Translations under genes and position numbers: made by a program
Part shown: positions 47,301 to 59,135 of the stretch, piece by piece
Numbering within the stretch: the stretch's first letter is position 1
Layout of the letters: each line of letters begins with the position of its first letter
Assembly (NCBI GenBank): GCA_963844865.1
Contig: CAWJPY010000007.1
Location: forward strand, 1 to 59,248
Reading direction: 5' to 3'
DNA: 59,248 nucleotides
Source: CAWJPY01 sp963844865
GTDB taxonomy: Bacteria; Acidobacteriota; Thermoanaerobaculia; Thermoanaerobaculales; Sulfomarinibacteraceae
Notes under the pieces: generated by a model
What the model was told of the DNA's origin: nothing
The model's database searches: none
Seen by the model: only the letters and a program-made list of their open reading frames with translations

Positions 47301-47729
47301 CCGGATCCCATGGGCGGCCACCGTCGCCGGCTCGGGGAGGGGTCCGGTCAGGGCCCGCACCGGCGCCACGACGAGGTCCACGCGGTCCGCCGCGATCTCC
47401 TCCAGGAGCTCGACCAGCTCGAGACGGGTGGCCAGGGGCGGGACGGTGCCCTGGTACGGGGAGGCCCCCGCCGCCGGGGCAAGCCCCACCCGAACCTCGG
47501 GGGCCAGCAGGCGCAGGCCCCTGGCGAGGTCGGCCGCCTCGCCGGGGTGGGGCACCACCACCAGCGTGCGCGTGCGCCGGCCCGGCCAGCCCGCCCGGAC
47601 CAGACCGGCCAGGGCCAGGGCCCGAGCGCCGGACACCACCCCCCCCACGGCCAGGGACCGCTGGCCTGAGGCGAGGGCTTCCGCCACGTCCGCGAGATCG
47701 GGAAGCGGGTAGCCCGCCGACGCGGTCAT
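44346..47729 (-). CDS. mfd: Transcription-repair coupling factor
   Basis: 1127 aa from ATG 47729 (MTASAGYPLPD); the open frame extends upstream, but that part is antisense to ribBA. Order: UvrB-like N-terminal domains, the RNA-polymerase-interacting domain (LRPGDLVVHTDHGIGRFTGF), then helicase domains with Walker A LLCGDVGYGKTEVAMRA, LVILDEEQRFGVAQKE and motif VI region QLRGRVGRSERLAFAY, and the C-terminal TRCF domain. It removes stalled RNA polymerase and recruits UvrA. Confidence 0.97.
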   Translation of the reverse strand: MTASAGYPLPDLADVAEALASGQRSLAVGGVVSGARALALAGLVRAGWPGRRTRTLVVVPHPGEAADLARGLRLLAPEVRVGLAPAAGASPYQGTVPPLATRLELVELLEEIAADRVDLVVAPVRALTGPLPEPATVAAHGIRIEAGELLDTTDLARRLAAAGYRRVDLVEEPGEFAVRGLVVDVHPGGDRPVRIDLDDDVVDDIRAFDPASQRSGGDELPWITLPPLDPYPADEGRLEKIAERLAVAYPALAELLREGAERRLWWGALHLADPCLAWQDLVDAVVVCDRDEVLGELGRWWRVQEREWQTLAGRTVALPPPEMLLVGEERIGGRLEDADLRLEGLELLDASTRWRRLTTHPIEGFARRIPDLVPTLRQRRAMDLAQVLVVASDGEERRFTHLLTEGGVVPTSAAPGAGDISIVHSDLEHGFRWDDGLVVYGRRDLTAAPLPRRRPHRTAFASDLRDLRPGDLVVHTDHGIGRFTGFRRVAVQGRQLEMMVLAYRGSDTLLVPVERADLIQKYSGGAEDGGPPLDRLGGSTWRRRTARVKKAVREMAAELLRLAAVRSAARGHAYSPDSPWQREFEDAFEHVLTPDQERAVADIKEDMESPRPMDRLLCGDVGYGKTEVAMRAAFKAVLEGKQVAVLAPTTILVEQHRDTFERRLAGFPVEVRMLSRFSSPKEAAEVVAGIADGRVDIVIGTHRLLSPDVRFRDLGLVILDEEQRFGVAQKERLKSLRTEVDVLSMSATPIPRTLNMTFSGLRDISVIETPPRDRQAVETSVLEFSEEVVRETILYEKERGGQVYFVHNRVHTIGAVADWLRQVVPETDIVVAHGQMPERALEKAMRRFLDGEADVLLATAIIENGLDIPNANTLLVNRADRFGLAQLYQLRGRVGRSERLAFAYFLVPPRQPLSPTARARLAAIQEFCELGAGFRIAARDLEIRGAGNLLGAEQHGFMEAVGFETYCRLLDEAVAELEGREAPSRREVELRLGLDLQLPPSYIAEPSLRLSFYKRLAAVDDEEALAELLAEVADRYGDPPPQLELLGRAQRLRIAALRAGVTAVLRRGQRWVLRTDPNGVVPQALVAALAHWEGARVTPAGDVALPISGEPLLEPLQRVLETLAGPR

Positions 47730-47818
47730 GGCTCCGGCGGGCCGGCCGGCGAGGACGGCGGCGTTGGACGCGAGTGCGTGGTGGTCTGCACGTGATGTGC
47801 CCGGACCGTGCGCGGCAA

Positions 47819-49060
<1,242 letters not shown>

Positions 49061-49160
49061 CCATCACTCCGCGTGCCCCCTGGGTCACGCCGGTGCATGG
49101 TATCCCGGGTCGCCGCCGAGCCGCAACCCACCCGCCGGAGACGGGTACAATGGCCTCTTC

Positions 49161-50336
49161 ATGGGACGACCCCACACCGCCTACCTGGACTGCAACGCCT
49201 CGACCCCCTGCGACCCAGAGGTCGCCGCCATCATGGTCCCCCTCCTCACCTCCACGTTCGCCAATCCCTCCAGTCGAGGGCACGGACCGGGTCAGGAGGC
49301 CGCTGCCCTGTTGGACGACGCACGCAGCCGGACCGCACGCGCCATCGGGGCGGGCGCCCCCTCCGAGATCACCTTCACCTCCGGCGCCACCGAGGCCAAC
49401 AACACGGCCCTGGTGGGCCTCGCCCATCGGCTGGCCCATCGGGGGCGGCACCTCGTTGCTCAGGTCACCGAGCATCCTTCGGTGCTGGAGCCACTCCGCC
49501 GCCTCCGGGGTCAGGGCTGGGAAATCACCCTGCTCGGAGTGGCTGCAGACGGCCGCATCCGATTGCAGGAGCTGCAGGACGCCCTCACTCCCCGGACCGT
49601 GCTCCTGACCCTGATGCTGGCCAACAACGAGACCGGAGCCCTGCAACCGGTGCGCGAGGCCGCCGAGCTGGCCCGGGCTCATGGTGTCGTCGTGCACTGC
49701 GACGCCGCCCAGGGACCGGGCAAGGTCGCCGTCGATGTCGCCGAGCTGGGCGTCGACCACCTCAGCCTTTCGGCGCACAAGGCATACGGTCCCAAGGGGA
49801 TCGGCGTGCTCTACAGCCGCCGCCAGAGGCCCCCCCTGCGCCCCGAGCCGCTGCTCCTCGGCGGCGGCCAGGAGGGCGGCCAGCGCTCCGGAACCCCGAA
49901 CCTTCCCGCCGCGGTGGGCATGGCGCGAGCGCTGGAGCTCGCCCGCGAGCGCTGGTGGGAGGACGGGCGCCTGATGGCAGGGCTTCGCGACCGCCTCGAG
50001 GAGCACCTCCAGGAGCGCTTGGACGGGGTCACCGTGAACGGCCCCCGGGACCACCGCCTCCCCAACACCAGCAACATCTCCTTCGCCGGGGTGGACGGCA
50101 ACGCCTTGCTCGCCTCCCTGCGCGACCTCGCGGTCAGCTCCGGATCGGCCTGCGCCACGGGCAGCCCCGAGCCCTCCTCAGTGCTGCGCGCCATGGGCGT
50201 CGCCCCCGCCCTCGCGGCAGCTTCTATCCGCGTCAGCCTCGGCCGGACCACCACCTCCGACGAGCTCGAGTGGGCGGCGGAACGCATGGTGGCCGAGGTC
50301 CGGCGACTGCGAGCGATGGGGAAGAGAGGGCGATAG
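49161..50336 (+). CDS. Cysteine desulfurase, NifS/IscS family
   Basis: 391 aa. YLDCNASTPCDPEV start, TSGATEANNTALVGL, ANNETGALQPV, the PLP lysine in LSLSAHKAYGPKGIGVLY and the catalytic Cys loop VSSGSACATGSPEPSSVL (short loop, class I). Sulfur donor for Fe-S clusters and thiolated tRNAs. TACAAT 10 bp before the ATG could be a -10 box, giving a very short leader. No iscU or mnmA neighbour. Confidence 0.94.
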   Translation: MGRPHTAYLDCNASTPCDPEVAAIMVPLLTSTFANPSSRGHGPGQEAAALLDDARSRTARAIGAGAPSEITFTSGATEANNTALVGLAHRLAHRGRHLVAQVTEHPSVLEPLRRLRGQGWEITLLGVAADGRIRLQELQDALTPRTVLLTLMLANNETGALQPVREAAELARAHGVVVHCDAAQGPGKVAVDVAELGVDHLSLSAHKAYGPKGIGVLYSRRQRPPLRPEPLLLGGGQEGGQRSGTPNLPAAVGMARALELARERWWEDGRLMAGLRDRLEEHLQERLDGVTVNGPRDHRLPNTSNISFAGVDGNALLASLRDLAVSSGSACATGSPEPSSVLRAMGVAPALAAASIRVSLGRTTTSDELEWAAERMVAEVRRLRAMGKRGR

Positions 50337-50689
50337 CCGCCCTCCCTGGGATGACGTCGGTGAGCGGCGGCAGCCACCGGGGCAGCCACAGCGTCGGTCC
50401 GATGGCGAGAGGCTTCGGGAGCACCAGCGCCGGTGTCAGACACCCCGTATTGATTCGATGGCACGCGGATCGCCACATTCGACAGGGCGCCTGGCACCGT
50501 CTCTGCCTTACCCGACGCTCGACTCCACCGATTCGGAGTTGATTGTGCAGCCTCGCCGCGCCCGCCTTCTGCCCGGTCGCGCGAGGCGGATGCTGGCACT
50601 GCTCGCTGACGCTGGCCACGGAACACTGAACGCCGTTAATGATGGCTGCCGCTGCCGCTGCCACTGCCACTGCCACTGCCGCGGAGATG
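50337..50689 (-). repeat. Intergenic with family A element, copy 5
   Basis: The element at 50432-50498 is in reverse orientation (GGTGTCAGACACCCCGTA, TTGATTCGAT, GCGGATCGCCACATTCGACA, GCGCCTGGCACC), with one end palindrome degraded. The flank GCTTCGGGAGCACCAGCG is shared with the purM-flanking copies. A CTGCCGCTGCCACTGCCACTG run lies at about 50646-50685. No gene seen. Confidence 0.7.
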
Positions 50690-51871
50690 CTACTCGTGGT
50701 AGAGGAGAACCCCCTCGAGGCTCTCCTCGAACTCGACCACCCAGCGGCGCCAGGCCTCGAGCAGCTCGCCGAGATCGCCGCCACTCTCGATCGCCGCACG
50801 GGCGTCGGCGGACCCGGTAAGGAGGTCGATGGCGGGGACCTCGGCCACGAACTCGTAGGCCTCGCGACGCCACTGGAAGCGCTCTCCACCCAGGCGGCGG
50901 GCGGCCTGCAGGAGGTGCATGCCGAGGGCGAGGGGGCGCAGGCGCACACGATCCGTGACGTGGATCTCCACCCCGCCGCACACCTCGCCGGCGTGCTTGC
51001 CGAAGCTCGGGCGGAAGCGGGCGGCGCGGAAGGCCGCGCCCGGGAGCTTGCGCTCGCGGAGAGCGTTCACCAGGCGCTCACCGTCCAACCATGGCGCCCC
51101 CACCAACCGGAAGGGGGCGGTGGTGCCGCGTCCCTCCGACAGGGTGGTCGCCTCCACCAGGCACAGCCCCGGGTAGACGGCCGCGGTCTGGAGGGTGGGC
51201 ATGTTGGGTGACGGCGGCACCCAGGGCAGCCCCGTCTCGTCCCACCAGCGCTCCCGCCGCCACCCGCGGCAGCCCACGACGGTGAGCTCGAGGTCGGGGT
51301 GGCGCACCCGCTGGAGCAGCAGCGCTAGCTCCCCCAGAGTGAGGCCGTGGCGCACGGGCGTGGGCAGGCGGGACACCAGGGACTCGAACCCCGGCTGGAC
51401 CGGACCTCCCTCGCGCTCCACGCCGCCGATGGGATCGGGACGGTCCAGCACCACCACCTCGACCCCCGCCCGGGCGCTGGCGGCCATCATGGCGTCCATG
51501 GTGGCGGCGAAGGTGTAGTACCGGCAGCCGATGTCGGGCACATCGACGACCACCGCCTCCACCCCTTCCAGATCGCGGGCCTTCGGCTCCAGCGTCGACG
51601 AGTCGGCGCCGTACAGGGATCGGACCTCCAGCCCGGTGAGGGGATCGCGCTCGTCGGCCACTGGCTCCATGTCCTGGGCCACCCCGTCGAGACCGTGCTC
51701 GGGTGCGAAGAGACGGATGAGGGGGCCGGGGACTCCCGCGGCGAGCGCATTCCGCGCCGGTCCCAGCTTCGAGGTCACCGCCGCGTGATTGGAAAGCAGC
51801 GCCCAGGGCCGATCACCGATCGCAGCGGGGTCCTCCAGCACCGCCTCCAGGCCGGTCACCACTCGCTCCAT
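50690..51871 (-). CDS. DUF1343 protein, NamZ-like exo-muramidase
   Basis: 393 aa. Family marks: LLSNHAAVTSKLGPARNALA, RLFAPEHGLDGVAQDMEPVAD, VDVPDIGCRYYTFAATMDAM, VLDRPDPIGG and PSPNMPTLQTAAVYPGLCLVEAT. Studied relatives release N-acetylmuramic acid from peptidoglycan ends. No signal peptide is evident, so this one may act on recycled fragments in the cytoplasm. Confidence 0.88.
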   Translation of the reverse strand: MERVVTGLEAVLEDPAAIGDRPWALLSNHAAVTSKLGPARNALAAGVPGPLIRLFAPEHGLDGVAQDMEPVADERDPLTGLEVRSLYGADSSTLEPKARDLEGVEAVVVDVPDIGCRYYTFAATMDAMMAASARAGVEVVVLDRPDPIGGVEREGGPVQPGFESLVSRLPTPVRHGLTLGELALLLQRVRHPDLELTVVGCRGWRRERWWDETGLPWVPPSPNMPTLQTAAVYPGLCLVEATTLSEGRGTTAPFRLVGAPWLDGERLVNALRERKLPGAAFRAARFRPSFGKHAGEVCGGVEIHVTDRVRLRPLALGMHLLQAARRLGGERFQWRREAYEFVAEVPAIDLLTGSADARAAIESGGDLGELLEAWRRWVVEFEESLEGVLLYHE

Positions 51872-52201
51872 GGGCCCATCCTAGCGCGTCAGCGACAGCC
51901 CCGCTCCCGCGCGTCGGCGACGTCAGAGAGGGTGCCTGGCACCGGCTTTGACGTCGCAACGTTCCTCGTGCCCGCTCTCTCGATCTCCCGGAGTGAGAGA
52001 TGGCGGTGCGGCTGTCCGCTGTCCGCTGATCGCCGACGCTGGTCACCGCCGCGGGCGCTGGTTGCTGACGACGCCGACTGACGCGGCCGCTGCCGCTGTC
52101 AACTGCCACGGTCCATGATCCCTGATGCTGCCCCCGGCTCTCCGCGCCGGCGCCCGAGTTGGGTCACAATGAGACTGCAACCTCGGGGACAGGGGGATGG
52201 C
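51872..52201. other. Intergenic with a partial family A end
   Basis: No gene. GGTGCCTGGCACCGGC at 51926-51941 is an isolated end palindrome without the core. GCTGTCCGCTGTCCGCTGATC is a short direct repeat. CACAAT at about 52166 is a possible -10 for ddl without a clear -35. Confidence 0.45.
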
Positions 52202-53257
52202 ATGGCTGGAAACACACCGCTCACGATCGGGCTCGTGTTCGGAGGTCGGTCCGGCGAGCACGAGGTCAGCGTCGTGTCCGCCCGGTCCGTGGCCCGGACC
52301 CTCACGGGCGGAGGCCATCGTCTCCTGCCCATGGCCATCGACCGCCAGGGGCGATGGGCGGATCCTGACACCGCCGCAGCCGTGCTTGAGCGCTCGGGGG
52401 ATCGTCCCGACCAGGTCATGCACTTCGACGGTCGCGACACGATCGACCCGCGCCTCCTGCAGGGCGCCGTCGACGTGGCGTTCCCGGTCCTGCATGGACC
52501 CTTCGGTGAGGACGGGGCCATTCAGGGCCTGTTCGAGATGCTCGACGTGCCCTACGTCGGGTGCGACCTGACCTCGTCCGCGGTATGCATGGACAAGATC
52601 CTCAGCAAGCGGTTGCTGCGGCAGGCCGGGCTGGCCACGGTCGACTGGCGGGATCTGACCGCCCACGCCTGGACCACGCGGCGCGAGGAGCTCACCGAAG
52701 CCTCCCGGGCGCTGGGGCTCCCCCTCTTCGTCAAACCGGCCCGCCTCGGCTCCTCCGTGGGTATCACCAAGGTGAAGGCGGCGGCCGCGCTGGGGCCCGC
52801 CGTGGACGAGGCCCTGCGCTGGGATGGGAGAGTCATCGTGGAGCGCGGTCTCGACGCCCGTGAGATCGAGGTAGCGGTCCTGGGCCGCGACCGGCCACGG
52901 GCCTCGGTCCCGGGCGAGATCGTGCCCGGCCACGAGTTCTACGACTACGCGGACAAGTACCTGGACGACGCCTGCCGACTGCTGGCCCCCGCCGAACTCG
53001 ATCCCGCCCAGACCGACGCGGCCCGCGCGCTGGCGGTTGCCGCGTATGAGGCCCTGGGCTGTGACGGCATGGCCCGTGTGGACTTGTTCCTCGAGCGAGC
53101 GAATGGCACGCTGTGGGTCAACGAGGCCAACACGATCCCCGGGTTCACATCCATCTCCATGTACCCCCGGCTGTGGGGAGTCACCGGCCTCGAATACGCC
53201 CGCCTCCTCGACGAGCTGATCGAGCTCGCTCTGGAGCGCCACCGTCGCCGGCTCTGA
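52202..53257 (+). CDS. ddl: D-alanine--D-alanine ligase
   Basis: 351 aa from ATG 52202 (GGGGGA upstream). GLVFGGRSGEHEVSVVSARS, the FPVLHGPFGEDGAIQGLFEM loop, ATP-grasp VKPARLGSSVGITKVK and metal-binding LWVNEANTIPGFTSISMYP are diagnostic. It makes the D-Ala-D-Ala end of the peptidoglycan precursor. Not in a murein cluster here. Confidence 0.96.
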   Translation: MAGNTPLTIGLVFGGRSGEHEVSVVSARSVARTLTGGGHRLLPMAIDRQGRWADPDTAAAVLERSGDRPDQVMHFDGRDTIDPRLLQGAVDVAFPVLHGPFGEDGAIQGLFEMLDVPYVGCDLTSSAVCMDKILSKRLLRQAGLATVDWRDLTAHAWTTRREELTEASRALGLPLFVKPARLGSSVGITKVKAAAALGPAVDEALRWDGRVIVERGLDAREIEVAVLGRDRPRASVPGEIVPGHEFYDYADKYLDDACRLLAPAELDPAQTDAARALAVAAYEALGCDGMARVDLFLERANGTLWVNEANTIPGFTSISMYPRLWGVTGLEYARLLDELIELALERHRRRL

Positions 53258-53282
53258 CCGGGAAGGAACCGGCACCGCCCGG

Positions 53283-53311
53283 TTGACCTCGCTGACGCCA
53301 AGGACTATCGT
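53283..53311 (+). promoter_or_regulatory. Probable promoter of maeB
   Basis: TTGACC (53283-53288), 17-bp spacer, TATCGT (53306-53311), about 58 nt before the maeB start. Confidence 0.5.
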
Positions 53312-53368
53312 TCGCCCTTGTGAATTCTTTCGCTTGTCTCCCTCCTCAAGCAGAACGGAGCCGACGCC

Positions 53369-55642
<2,274 letters not shown>

Positions 55643-55649
55643 CGTCCGC

Positions 55650-55669
55650 GGGGCGAAATTTCGAGCCCC
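55650..55669 (+). terminator. Possible terminator-like hairpin after maeB
   Basis: GGGGCGAAATTTCGAGCCCC, 7 nt after the stop: a near-palindrome with 5-bp GC arms around CGAAATTTCG. No T-run follows, so it may be a weak terminator or an mRNA end-stabilising stem. Confidence 0.35.
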
Positions 55670-55772
55670 CACCGGCGTTGTGTAGCAACGACCGACAACG
55701 CTGGAGCGACGAATCATGACCCAGTCCAGGACGACCGCGGGCTGGGCCTTCTCGTGGTGACGGGAGGCAAGC

Positions 55773-56216
55773 ATGCGAAACACCCTGCAGGCGGTGCTCG
55801 ACCACAAGGGCGGCGTGGTGCACCACGTCACGCCCACCAGCACGGTTCTGGAGGCCGTGCGCAAGATGAACCAGGAGCGGATCGGCGCGCTGCTGGTCTG
55901 TGCGGACGAGGAGCTCTTCGGGATCTTCACGGAGAGGGACGTGCTCACGAGGGTCCTGGACAGCGACCGTGACCCGGCGCAAACCCGAATCGCCGACGTG
56001 ATGACCAGCAGGGTCGTGGTCGTCTCCCCGGCGACCACGGTCGAAGAGGCCATGGCGATCGTCACCGAGCAACGCTGCCGGCACCTCCCGGTGATGGAGG
56101 GCGGCAAGCTGGTGGGTCTGGTGTCCATCGGCGATCTGACCCGGTGGATGACCCGCAAGCAGCACTTCGAGATTCAGAATCTGGTGAATTACATCACCCG
56201 CAAGTACCCGGCCTGA
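55773..56216 (+). CDS. CBS-domain pair protein
   Basis: 147 aa made of two CBS motifs: about 15-70 (TSTVLEAVRKMNQERIGALL ... GIFTERDVLTRVL) and about 80-140 (ATTVEEAMAIVTEQRCRHLP ... GLVSIGDLTRWM). Such pairs bind adenine nucleotides and report energy state. No fused effector domain. GGGAGG precedes the start. It follows maeB by 130 bp. Confidence 0.9.
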   Translation: MRNTLQAVLDHKGGVVHHVTPTSTVLEAVRKMNQERIGALLVCADEELFGIFTERDVLTRVLDSDRDPAQTRIADVMTSRVVVVSPATTVEEAMAIVTEQRCRHLPVMEGGKLVGLVSIGDLTRWMTRKQHFEIQNLVNYITRKYPA

Positions 56217-56285
56217 CGGCCGGCTCGTAATCGTTGCGGTAGGATGGTGCCGGATCGGAGTGTTCCACACCCAGGAGGAGGAGCC

Positions 56286-57203
56286 ATGAGGAAGCCCGCA
56301 CTGATCGTCTTGATTCTCGCGCTGGCTGCTACCCTTCCGGCGCTTGCCGCCGACGAGGCGACCGGCGGCTTGCGCTACTCGATCACCGTCACCAAGTTCG
56401 AAAACCAGGCAGGCTGGTACGGCCGCTGGGACATCGGCGACGCCTGGGGAACGGTGCTCACCGACATGCTCAACCAGAGCGGACACTTCATCGTCCTCGG
56501 CGAGAGCGACATGCGCTCCGAGGCCATGGCCGAGCAGGACTTCGCCGCGTCGGGCCGCACCGCCGGCGGCAAGAAGGCCCCGGTGACCGGTCAGATGACA
56601 CCCGCCCAGCTGCTGGTCAAGGGCGCCATCACCCACGTCCAGGATGACACCGCGGGCGGCGGCGGTGGCGTGCGCATCAAGGGCTTCAAGATCGGCGGCA
56701 AGGCCGGCAAGGGCGAGATCAACGCCACCATCTACGTCGTCGACTCCACCACCGGCCAAGTGCTCGCCTCCACCAACGTGGTCGGCACCTCCACCAAGAA
56801 GGGCATCGGCGTCGGCTACAGCACGGGAGGCTGGGGTGCGGCCTTCGGCGGGCACAAGAACGACAACGTCGGGCTGGCGGTGCAGGACGCGTGCGCGGAA
56901 GCGGTGAAGTTCATCACCGATCAGCTGCCCAGCATCCCCTGGACCGGCTCGGTCGTCCTGGTGAAGGACGGCAAGGTCTACATCAACCGCGGGTCCCGCG
57001 AGGGCGTGAAGACCGGCGACACCTTCAAGATCGGCGACGTCGAGGTGATCCGCGACCCCGACACCGGCGAGGTCCTCGACGAGTCCATGACCGAGGTGTG
57101 CCGGATCCGGGTCTCCGACGTCAAGGAGAAGCTCTCCATCTGCGACGTCACCTCCGGAGACGCCAGCCAGGTGGAGCGCGGCATGACCGTCCACACGTTG
57201 TAG
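56286..57203 (+). CDS. CsgG/HfaB-family exported protein
   Basis: 305 aa from ATG 56286 (AGGAGGAG upstream). Signal peptide about residues 1-21 (ALAAD). The body has the CsgG-like layout VTKFENQAGWYGRWDIGDAW, LTDMLNQSGHFIVLGESDM and QLLVKGAITHVQDD, and a C-terminal beta domain (VVLVKDGKVYINRGSREGV, KTGDTFKIGDVEVIRDPDTG). It lacks a lipobox Cys, unlike CsgG itself. Curli genes are absent, so its secretion role is unproven. Confidence 0.75.
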   Translation: MRKPALIVLILALAATLPALAADEATGGLRYSITVTKFENQAGWYGRWDIGDAWGTVLTDMLNQSGHFIVLGESDMRSEAMAEQDFAASGRTAGGKKAPVTGQMTPAQLLVKGAITHVQDDTAGGGGGVRIKGFKIGGKAGKGEINATIYVVDSTTGQVLASTNVVGTSTKKGIGVGYSTGGWGAAFGGHKNDNVGLAVQDACAEAVKFITDQLPSIPWTGSVVLVKDGKVYINRGSREGVKTGDTFKIGDVEVIRDPDTGEVLDESMTEVCRIRVSDVKEKLSICDVTSGDASQVERGMTVHTL

Positions 57204-57254
57204 GCCGACTTCGCACCCGCTGGCGAAGAGGTCCCGGCCTCGCCGGCCGCGGGG

Positions 57255-57276
57255 CCCGCACCGTGCGGGGTATAAT
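57255..57276 (+). promoter_or_regulatory. -10 box with adjoining dyad
   Basis: A perfect TATAAT (57271-57276) lies 33 bp before the next gene. CCCGCA-CCG-TGCGGG (57255-57269) sits in the spacer position, which could be an operator or the end hairpin of the CsgG-family gene. No -35 consensus is seen. Confidence 0.4.
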
Positions 57277-57308
57277 CGAGCTATCGAGACCTTCGCCGCG
57301 GGGGCGTG

Positions 57309-57761
57309 ATGGCAGTGTTCCGATTCAGCGCGACAGTGCTCGCGATAGGTGTTCTCATCAACTTGGCCGCTGCCCAGGAGAGCGCCTTCCGCCCCGTCTC
57401 CAACCCCTTCCAGGATGGATTCGCGTACCGCGTCGGGGACGAGCTCGCCCCCGACGTGGACATTGAAGGCGTGCGGTGGACGCAGCTGCGCGTCGCTCCC
57501 AGGGGAGATCGGGAGATCGAGGCCGACCAGAGCATGGCAATCAACACCGAGCTCGAGTTCGACAGCGCCCTGGACCACAGCGTCACCGCCCTGGTCGTGG
57601 TGCTCCTCCAGGACGAGCAGGGAACGCCCCTGGACCGTTTGCAGTGCGACCCATTCCGGATCGCGGGGGGCCGCCTCAAGAAGGAACGCCAGCGCTTCAC
57701 GGTGAGTGGCCGCGCCCTCCTCGCCACCCGCAGCGTGTACATCTTCTGCGAGCTGCAGTGA
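57309..57761 (+). CDS. Small exported protein of unknown function
   Basis: 150 aa from ATG 57309 (GTG at 57306 also possible). Signal peptide about residues 1-23 (LINLAAAQE). The mature part is predicted beta-rich (FAYRVGDELAPDVDIEGVRW, VTALVVVLLQDEQGTPLDRL) and ends with a cysteine-containing strand YIFCELQ. One of two Cys in the mature protein. No family recognised. Confidence 0.65.
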   Translation: MAVFRFSATVLAIGVLINLAAAQESAFRPVSNPFQDGFAYRVGDELAPDVDIEGVRWTQLRVAPRGDREIEADQSMAINTELEFDSALDHSVTALVVVLLQDEQGTPLDRLQCDPFRIAGGRLKKERQRFTVSGRALLATRSVYIFCELQ

Positions 57762-57930
57762 CGGAGCCCGCGGGCCCGTAACCCGACCCGGACCATTCGC
57801 GGCGTTGTCACCACCTGAGCGTCAGGTCAGGTGGCTCAATCCTGGTCAGAGTTCCACAAGATCAGACCGGCGGCAGCGTTCGGCTCTCGCGGCCCAGCGG
57901 TCCCGGACACAACAGCGCGTCCCTCGGGCG

Positions 57931-58010
57931 TGCCACTGCTGACACTTTTCCGGAGCGACGCGTGCCGGCCGCGCCTCGCGTGGGGACCGGAAAGAGTGTC
58001 AGCGGTGGCA
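57931..58010. repeat. Hairpin repeat, family B copy 4
   Basis: Arms 57931-57952 and 57987-58010 (TGCCACTGCTGACACTTTTC with partner GAGTGTCAGCGGTGGCA), same loop sequence as at 18.85 kb. The shared flank continues ACCTCGGGGAAGGCGTCGAAAG before the second four-helix-bundle leader. Confidence 0.8.
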
Positions 58011-58086
58011 ACCTCGGGGAAGGCGTCGAAAGAACCGGCGCGTCGCGACATGCGTCACCCCGCTACCCGTGTTCAGCGTTCGGCGG

Positions 58087-58172
58087 CATGGTGACCTCCG
58101 GGTCGTTCGTCTGAGAACGTAGCCGGCCACCGGCTCGTGAGAGGGGACATGAACGACCCGGAGGTCACCATG
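58087..58172 (+). promoter_or_regulatory. Structured leader enclosing a start codon (copy 2)
   Basis: Outer arms 58087-58107 and 58152-58172 are perfect 21-bp complements. The inner stem is AGCCGG-CCA-CCGGCT. Compared with copy 1 the outer arms change together (GTCAC to GTGAC on the left, GTGAC to GTCAC on the right), and the long inner palindrome is missing. Confidence 0.7.
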
Positions 58173-58304
58173 CTCAACGCGATGCCTCGCACTGGTTTCG
58201 CTGCCCACAGCGAAGCGCTCGAAGCTGCGGGCGCTGCGATCAAGCTCGTGATGAAGCTTCCGGCTCCCCTGAAGCCGATTGCCGACGCAGATCACTGTCG
58301 CTGA
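58149..58304 (+). pseudogene. Truncated second copy of the four-helix-bundle gene
   Basis: 51 codons. MNDPEVTMLNAMPRTGFAAH ... AAGAAIKLVMKLPAPLKPIA parallels the first half of the protein at 18394-18768 (MNDPEVTMLDAIANPGLAAH ... PAPLKPIGDQ), then diverges to ADADHCR and a stop. It ends where the conserved DQIIRSASS helix should begin, so it is a remnant. Confidence 0.8.
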
Positions 58305-58459
58305 CGCCGTTCGCGGTCACTGTCGCCGTCGCTGAACGCGGACGCTGCTGACTGCCGCCGATCTCGACATCCCGCCACCCATGCGCCCACCGTCTCCTGG
58401 TCAGACGATCCAGGACGCGCACGGAGAGGGGAGGCGAACGTGGGTCGAAGAGGCGGGGG
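58305..58459. other. Intergenic, nothing recognised
   Basis: 155 bp with short GC-rich direct repeats (CACTGTCGC twice) but no gene or clear signal. Confidence 0.4.
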
Positions 58460-58721
58460 CTACCAGGAAGCCTGGCGACGCAGCAGCGCCAGGAACTCCT
58501 CCCGCACCTTGCGGTCGGCGAAGCAGCCGCGCAGGGCCGAGGTTGTGGTGAGCGCGCCCGGTTTCTTGACGCCGCGCATCTCCACGCACAGGTGCCGTGC
58601 CTCCACGACGACCATCACCCCCTGGGGGTTCAGCTGCGACCACAGAAACTCCGCGATCTGCTCCGTCATCCGCTCCTGGAGCTGTGGACGCTTCGCGTAG
58701 AACTCCAGGATCCGTGGCGAT
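58460..58721 (-). CDS. folE: GTP cyclohydrolase I, C-terminal fragment cut by a join
   Basis: About 86 residues of the C-terminal part: RILEFYAKRPQLQER, MTEQIAEFLWSQLNP, GVMVVVEARHLCVEMRGVKK, GALTTTSALRGCFAD. The zinc/catalytic HLC segment is present. The N-terminal half is missing because the sequence switches near 58721-58728. The first step of folate/pterin synthesis in the intact enzyme. Confidence 0.85.
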
Positions 58722-58727
58722 TGAGCA

Positions 58728-58761
58728 TTTTTCTCCGCTTCAGTTACGATTACGTATTGCT
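58728..58761 (+). other. Probable residual nanopore adapter sequence
   Basis: A T-run, then CTCCGCTTCAGTTACG and TTACGTATTGCT. The last 12 bases and the CAGTTACG block match, from memory, the 3' part of the standard nanopore ligation adapter. It lies exactly between the folE fragment and the hemC fragment, which belong to unrelated genomes. Confidence 0.65.
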
Positions 58762-59135
58762 ACGTGCCCCCTGCGTTCGTTCGTCGATGACCCAAACCAG
58801 TTTGATACGGAGCCATCCTGCGGATCCTCGCGCTCGAGGATGGCGCCGATGCCCAGTCCCGGCGGAAATCGACCGGGACGTCCTTCATGGAGTGCACCGC
58901 GATATCGGCGCGCCCTTCCATCATACCCTGCTCGAGTTCCTTGACGAACAGGCCCTTGCCGCCGATCTTCGCCAGTGGACTGTCCAGACGCGGTCACCCG
59001 GGTGGACATGGAACCAGTTCGACCTGCAGCCCGGGAGAGCCTCCAGCAGGCGGGACGGACATGCTCGGCCTGCCACAGGGCCAGCGGACTCTTACGGGTA
59101 GCGATTAGCAGACGTTGGCTGACATCGGTGTTCAC
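58762..59135 (-). CDS. hemC: Hydroxymethylbilane synthase, N-terminal fragment with several indels
   Basis: GTG start at 59135: VNTDVSQRLLIATRKSPLAL then WQAEHV, the classic HemC opening. After that three frames must be joined: LQVELVP, then RLDSPLAKIGGKGLFVKELE and GRADIAVHSMKDVPVDF, then PPGLGIGAILEREDPQD. The residue pattern is proteobacterial. The C-terminal part with the cofactor Cys is absent. The indel density indicates a single unpolished read. Confidence 0.75.

Noticed and set aside
51370..51400. tRNA T-arm-like GGTTCGAGTCCC on the minus strand
   Set aside because: It lies in the middle of the DUF1343 gene (VQPGFESLV) and no acceptor or D arm is found around it.
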